In this document: piece after piece, positions 5,735 to 9,423 of the stretch
Layout: every line of letters starts with the position of its first letter
Position numbering within the stretch: position 1 is the first letter of the stretch
Assembly: GCA_028290245.1 (NCBI GenBank)
Contig: JAQGKG010000264.1
Coordinates: forward strand, 1 to 9,423
Direction of reading: 5' to 3'
Length of the DNA stretch: 9,423 nucleotides
From: Devosia sp.
GTDB lineage: Bacteria > Pseudomonadota > Alphaproteobacteria > Rhizobiales > Devosiaceae
Made by a program: the position numbers and the translations under genes
Notes under the pieces: generated by a model
Database searches by the model: none
Seen by the model: the letters and a program-made list of their open reading frames with translations, nothing else
What the model was told of the DNA's origin: nothing

Positions 5735-6211
5735 ATGAACCGCATCGCCCTTTTCGCCACCCCGCTGCTCGCTTTGACCCTGGCTGCCTGTTCCAGCACC
5801 GGTCCGACCCAGGTGGTAGCATCGGCTCCCATGGTCGCGACGCCTGTAATCGCCCGGCCGATGGTCCCAACGCCCGCGCAGACCACGCAGCAGGCTTTGA
5901 TGACGACCAGCATTTCGAATGGCTTTGTCGATGCGGCCGCCCTGTCCGCCATGACTGCCAAGGATTCGGCTGAAGCTAACAGCGCCCAGTTTTATGCTCT
6001 GCAGTTCGGCCGCCCAGGCGCGCCGCGCCAGTGGGCGGGTGACAAGGGCACCACAGGCTCGGTCGGCGTTGGTCCCTATGTGCGGGTGAATAATCTCGAT
6101 TGCCGCGATTTTACCCACACGGTGAAGGCAAACGGCCAGGAATACGTGAAAAAGGGCACTGCTTGCCGCGAGCAGAACGGCAACTGGGCGGTCGTGCCTG
6201 GCGCCGCCTGA
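5735..6211 (+). CDS. Surface lipoprotein, 17-kDa antigen-like (RT0821/Lpp0805 type)
   Basis: The 158-residue product carries a lipoprotein signal peptide: MNRIALFATPLLALTLAAC, with a lipobox L-A-A-C and lipidated C19. An Ala/Pro/Thr-rich linker of about 40 residues follows, typical of proteins tethered to a membrane. The C-terminal domain (about 72-155) reads AKDSAEANSAQFYALQFGRPGAPRQW, then VGPYVRVNNLDCRDFTHTV and KKGTACREQNGNWAVV. The paired cysteines C123 and C144 and the G-T-A-C-R-E-x-x-G-x-W end match the surface-antigen family named after Rickettsia RT0821 and Legionella Lpp0805. Its biochemical role is not established; such proteins are thought to sit in the outer membrane. It lies 60 bases after the kinase, on the same strand, so it may be co-transcribed or have its own promoter. 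No clear Shine-Dalgarno or promoter was found in the gap. Confidence 0.8.
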   Translation: MNRIALFATPLLALTLAACSSTGPTQVVASAPMVATPVIARPMVPTPAQTTQQALMTTSISNGFVDAAALSAMTAKDSAEANSAQFYALQFGRPGAPRQWAGDKGTTGSVGVGPYVRVNNLDCRDFTHTVKANGQEYVKKGTACREQNGNWAVVPGAA

Positions 6212-6294
6212 CACGTTTCGTGATTGCAGCAGGAATGGATTGTTTACTTAAGCCCGGTAGGGTTCTGCGGTAGCTCTCCAAACTTTCCGAGTTG

Positions 6295-7494
6295 ATGTCA
6301 CAAGCAGTCACCCAATCTGATCCATCGACGACCCGCCGGGCCGGACGCGCTGTTGTGCGACCGTTTGCGGGTATTCTGGACCTGATCCTCGTGCAGGATC
6401 CGGTGCAGTTCTCGTTTTCGGGATCGGTTGAGCGCGCTCATGCCGAGGCGGCGTGGACCTGGGTGCATCGCGATCTTACTCCGGAACTGATCGACACCGA
6501 TCGCCTGGCCGACGGCACTTATACTGCCGCCGAACTCGAAGCGATCATGCCGCAGGTGCTGCTGCGCATGAAGGCCGGCATCGAGGCCGCGGCAGCAGAT
6601 CCCGAAAAAGACCGTCGCCTGCGCGCCACGCTTGGCAGCGCCGAAGCGCGCGACGCCCTGCCGGGCCTTGTGCTGGCGCTGCGCAGCCGCGCTTTACTGG
6701 GCAAGGCACAGGCATTTGGCAAGGCCATCAACGGAATGACCGAAGACGCAGCCATTGGCGCCGCACTGCAATCCGTGCCGTTGAAAGACCCGGCTTTATC
6801 GGCGCTGTTGTTTCATGCCGCACTGCCGCAGATTTCCAATCCGACGCGCCTCGCCACGGCCATCATCAAGCTTTCCGGCAATGCCACCGAAGCAGCGGTG
6901 ATCCGCATGGGTTTTACGCCGGTGATCGAGGCGATCCTGGCGCATGCGCAGAACCAGATTTTGGTGCTGCAGCCGATGGGCCCGTTTGCCGACATCGACC
7001 TGATCTGCCGTAGCCTCGACCGCTTTCACCGCCTGGTTCGCTCGATGACCGGCTACATCGAATTTGCCCGCGGCAGCCGTTGGGCGCAGATCGTGTCGGC
7101 CGTAACCAAGCAGGTTTCCGACCGTATCGAGCCACGCTTGCGCGATGTCGTGTCCGACATCAACCAATCGCTGCGCAAGGGCCGCGAGGGCAGCGATCGC
7201 GTTGATAATGACCGTATGCTGGCCGCGATCAATGGCGTCTACCTGCTGGCGACGATCCGCGAATGCCGCGACTCGCTGGCGCTGAACGCGCTATTCGAAC
7301 AGGCCTGGAGCCAGAGCGGCGAGGCGCTGGAACTGCACCTGCAGCGCAATCTCGACCTGATCCGCCAGAACCCGTCCGATGCGAATACCGGGCTGCGGCT
7401 CGATGCGGGGATCAAGATGGCCGAAGTGCGCTTCAACCCCGAATATGCCGAAACGCTACGGCGTGCTCGCGCCTCGGCCGAGCGCCGCGTCTAA
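6295..7494 (+). CDS. Uncharacterised protein, probably helical and cytoplasmic
   Basis: I do not recognise this 399-residue protein. It has no signal peptide, membrane helix or cysteine-rich motif, and no known catalytic signature that I can see. After a polar N-terminus (MSQAVTQSDPSTTRRAGRA) comes VVRPFAGILDLILVQDPVQFSFSGSVERAHAEAAWTWVHRDL, then a long run of predicted helices rich in Ala, Leu, Arg and Glu to the end. The run has repeat-like hydrophobic spacing (for example LPGLVLALRSRALLGKAQAFGKAI) that could form a helical-repeat scaffold. ATG 6295 is chosen; a TTG directly before it is in frame but adds nothing. Upstream is an 83-base gap with only weak promoter-like matches. Its stop lies inside the 3' end of the opposite-strand oxidoreductase, a 39-bp overlap. 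Codon use and GC resemble its neighbours, so it looks like an established gene. Confidence 0.8.
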   Translation: MSQAVTQSDPSTTRRAGRAVVRPFAGILDLILVQDPVQFSFSGSVERAHAEAAWTWVHRDLTPELIDTDRLADGTYTAAELEAIMPQVLLRMKAGIEAAAADPEKDRRLRATLGSAEARDALPGLVLALRSRALLGKAQAFGKAINGMTEDAAIGAALQSVPLKDPALSALLFHAALPQISNPTRLATAIIKLSGNATEAAVIRMGFTPVIEAILAHAQNQILVLQPMGPFADIDLICRSLDRFHRLVRSMTGYIEFARGSRWAQIVSAVTKQVSDRIEPRLRDVVSDINQSLRKGREGSDRVDNDRMLAAINGVYLLATIRECRDSLALNALFEQAWSQSGEALELHLQRNLDLIRQNPSDANTGLRLDAGIKMAEVRFNPEYAETLRRARASAERRV

Positions 7495-9423
7495 ATCCAT
7501 GCCGTCTGCGTAGAGTGTGACGAGCCGGATCGCGATGGCGCGACCTGGCTCGCGCACGCTGGCGGTCTGGCCTTCGATGCCCGCCACATAAGCAACCGCT
7601 GCACCATCCTTGGACCGCACCACGACGCCGATGGCGTTGAGGGGATTGGTCTGGTCGGGATCAGCGTGGATCAGTGTGCCGACATTGAGCAGGCGCGCTT
7701 CGATTGGCGAGATCACGAATAGTCGGGCCCCATCGTATCGGCCTATGAGATAGGGCGGCACTAGTCGCGCGTCGCTAGAACCAGGCGGAAGCTCGTCGGG
7801 CCCTGCGATACCCACCATGGCAACGCGCTCTTGCGCGACGATGCCGGCGCTGGCGGCGGGAATGGCGCCGAGTTGCACGCCTGCCGCGACCTCTGCGATG
7901 TCGAGCGGTTGCGGCGTGGCGGCTAGTGACCAGCTTGCCGGCTTCGGCGCGAACGGTAGCCATGAGGGCCAGCGCCAGGGCAGGGTGCGCGGTCGGGCGA
8001 GATAGCCGTGTCCGCCATCAAGATAGGCCGGATGACTGCTACCGTCGGGGAGATCACCAATCGGCGCGGCGCCATCGGGGGTTTCATACAGTGGGTCGAT
8101 CAACTGGTCCTGTAGCGGCTTGCGCGGATTGCCGAGCAGGTAATCGACGGCATCGGCATCGGCGCCGCTGTCGATGCAGGCGCGCCGGCTGAACCAGCCG
8201 GCGGCACTTCCTGCAAGTGCGATACCCGTCGGCGCACTGCGCGGTTCGAGTCGCGACGTTGCCGCATTCCAACGGCTCTCGCCGCCGGCCATGTGCCAGA
8301 GCGTGAGGTCCGGCTGCCAGCCGCCACATACTATCAGCCGGTCAGCCGAGATTGACGCCTCCGCGGTAGAAAGGCCCTCCATAGCGAGTTGGGGGCTGAC
8401 GGCGACGCCGTATTCGTTGGGAGTTGCGTTTGCGACGACGGTGCCGGCGGCCTGGGTGATGCCATAGGCCTTAGCGAATTCTACGAAGCGGGATTGAGGT
8501 TGCGGCCGGGCGTCGATGATGCGCAACACCTCGATTCCGGCATCCTGCCCCAGCATAGCCAGGCGATAGGCCGGGCTGCTGCTGGTCGCGATGATGGCAG
8601 TCTTGCCGGACCAGACGCCGTAATTATGCGCTAGCTCGAACGCTTCGAGCGCTCCGACTACGCCGGGGAGGCGATTTCCCGAGAACACCGGCAGCCGCTC
8701 GAAGGCACCCGTGGCCAGGATAATTCGGGGGGCCGAAATGTCGAGGACGCGGCCAACGGGAGTGCCATTCAACAACTGCACCTGATGCAGCCGAACCACG
8801 CCGGGACGCAGTGCGAATGCTTCGGCGGAGGTCAGCACGGTAATCTTGCTCGATGCTGCGACGGCATTGCTGAGGTGTATAATCGACTGGTCCGGCGTTT
8901 CCTCGCCATCCATGGTGCCGAAAAGGCGCGCGTGACCGCCGAGCCGGGGCGTTGCTTCGATCAGCACCACGCGCAACCCGGTATTGGCTCCGGCCACGGC
9001 GGCAGACATTCCCGCTACACCGCCGCCAATCACCACCAGATCGGCGGCCGGTCCCGGCTCGCCTGCCATGCCGAGCCATGGGCGGGTCAGCGGGTCCGGC
9101 CTGTCGAGGTCGAGGTACAGCGAATTGAGCTCGCGGCGAAGCAGGCGGGCTAGGGGAGGACGGGTGAGGTGGTGGGCCAGCGTTACATAGGCGGCTCCAT
9201 CCGTGGCAGGCGTGCGCTCCATCGGCAGCGCTAGAGCAGGGTCTCTTGAGGTCGCAGGAACAATGGCCGGCGCATGCCGCGAGGTGAGCGCCAGCGCCAA
9301 GCCGTCCCGCTTGCCCGCTGTGTCGATACCGGCGGCCAGCACGGTGCTGAGAATGGTGTCGCCCGCAAAGCCATGGATGACACGTCCGTCGAGCCGGAAC
9401 TGCAGTGGTTGGCTGCGGTCGAT
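7456..9423 (-). CDS. Sarcosine-oxidase alpha-like FAD/NAD(P)-dependent oxidoreductase, 5' end beyond window
   Basis: Partial gene: on the minus strand the frame is open from base 9423 to a TAG at 7458-7456, giving 655 visible residues; the true start lies to the right. The first visible residues (FRLDGRVIHGFAGDTILSTVLAAG) match the N-terminal ferredoxin-like domain of sarcosine oxidase alpha subunits and related opine/proline dehydrogenases. The FAD Rossmann motif GGGVAG is at residues 133-138, followed by VVLIEATPRLGGHARLF. Family landmarks then follow in order: ATGAFERLPVFSGNRLPGV (near 237), AYRLAMLGQDAGIEVLRIID, CGGWQPDLTLWH (near 366) and GIALAGSAAGWFSRRACIDSG. SoxA proteins are near 1000 residues because a folate-binding GcvT-type domain of about 350 residues follows. 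Here only about 220 residues follow the nucleotide-binding part, and the usual domain opening is not seen. No soxG-like gene lies downstream. The substrate is unknown; oxidation of an N-methyl amino acid or another secondary amine is plausible. Confidence 0.8.
   Translation of the reverse strand: MDRSQPLQFRLDGRVIHGFAGDTILSTVLAAGIDTAGKRDGLALALTSRHAPAIVPATSRDPALALPMERTPATDGAAYVTLAHHLTRPPLARLLRRELNSLYLDLDRPDPLTRPWLGMAGEPGPAADLVVIGGGVAGMSAAVAGANTGLRVVLIEATPRLGGHARLFGTMDGEETPDQSIIHLSNAVAASSKITVLTSAEAFALRPGVVRLHQVQLLNGTPVGRVLDISAPRIILATGAFERLPVFSGNRLPGVVGALEAFELAHNYGVWSGKTAIIATSSSPAYRLAMLGQDAGIEVLRIIDARPQPQSRFVEFAKAYGITQAAGTVVANATPNEYGVAVSPQLAMEGLSTAEASISADRLIVCGGWQPDLTLWHMAGGESRWNAATSRLEPRSAPTGIALAGSAAGWFSRRACIDSGADADAVDYLLGNPRKPLQDQLIDPLYETPDGAAPIGDLPDGSSHPAYLDGGHGYLARPRTLPWRWPSWLPFAPKPASWSLAATPQPLDIAEVAAGVQLGAIPAASAGIVAQERVAMVGIAGPDELPPGSSDARLVPPYLIGRYDGARLFVISPIEARLLNVGTLIHADPDQTNPLNAIGVVVRSKDGAAVAYVAGIEGQTASVREPGRAIAIRLVTLYADGMDLDAALGRGASTP

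Noticed and set aside
5149..5961. Minus-strand open frame (270 codons) opposite the kinase end and lipoprotein
   Set aside because: Ser/Arg-rich low-complexity translation crossing two well-supported genes on the other strand; no ribosome binding site or motif.
6212..6226. CACG-TTT-CGTG hairpin after the lipoprotein as a terminator
   Set aside because: The stem is only 4 bp and no T-run follows; not a credible intrinsic terminator.
6224..6252. TTGCAG with CTTAAG 17 bases later as a promoter for the unknown gene
   Set aside because: The -10 agrees at only three of six positions; not strong enough to annotate.
9340..9342. GTG 9342 (minus strand) as the true start of the oxidoreductase
   Set aside because: The frame continues to the window edge and the 27 upstream codons encode conserved family sequence (FRLDGRVIHGFAGDT), so the gene starts beyond the window.

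Overview
The window is GC-rich, densely packed DNA that looks like an alphaproteobacterial chromosome, most likely order Hyphomicrobiales (Rhizobiales). A Devosia-like organism is my best guess. This rests on three things: a gene transfer agent (GTA) tail gene of the Rhodobacter capsulatus type, a two-component system that reads like rhizobial FeuP/FeuQ, and a 17-kDa-antigen-type lipoprotein. The genus is an inference from remembered protein character, not from a search.

Layout, left to right. (1) Positions 1-1980 hold the 3' part of the large GTA host-specificity/baseplate gene (g15, 'megatron'), open at the left edge. It overlaps by 8 nt an endolysin gene of the GH108 family (1973-2728). 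The last 61 codons of the endolysin frame encode a small holin-like membrane protein with its own strong ribosome binding site and ATG (2543). The end of the GTA cluster therefore looks like a compact lysis cassette. (2) Positions 2789-3228 hold a small HicB-type (DUF1902) antitoxin and HicA toxin pair. It has visibly lower GC than its surroundings and probably arrived as an accessory insertion. (3) Positions 3305-5674 hold a three-gene signalling operon: a small secreted protein (FeuN-like), an OmpR/PhoP-class response regulator (FeuP-like) and a membrane histidine kinase (FeuQ-like). The 76-nt gap before the first gene holds a PhoP-box-like direct repeat, a possible -10 element placed so that the transcript could be leaderless, and a 20-bp near-perfect palindrome that ends one base before the start codon. 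(4) Positions 5735-6211 hold a surface lipoprotein, and 6295-7494 hold an unrecognised, probably helical, cytoplasmic protein. (5) On the minus strand, 9423-7456, is a sarcosine-oxidase-alpha-like FAD/NAD(P) oxidoreductase. It is open at the right edge and unusually short at its C-terminus. Its 3' end overlaps that of the unknown gene by 39 bp, tail to tail.

How the genes work together. The GTA tail protein and the lysis genes would act in assembling and releasing GTA particles. HicBA is a self-contained toxin-antitoxin unit. The Feu-like operon would sense envelope or osmotic conditions and, by analogy with Sinorhizobium meliloti, control periplasmic glucan export; the lipoprotein behind it may be an envelope target or simply a neighbour. 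No tRNA, rRNA, CRISPR array, insertion sequence or convincing intrinsic terminator was seen, and no gene-free stretch exceeds about 85 bases.
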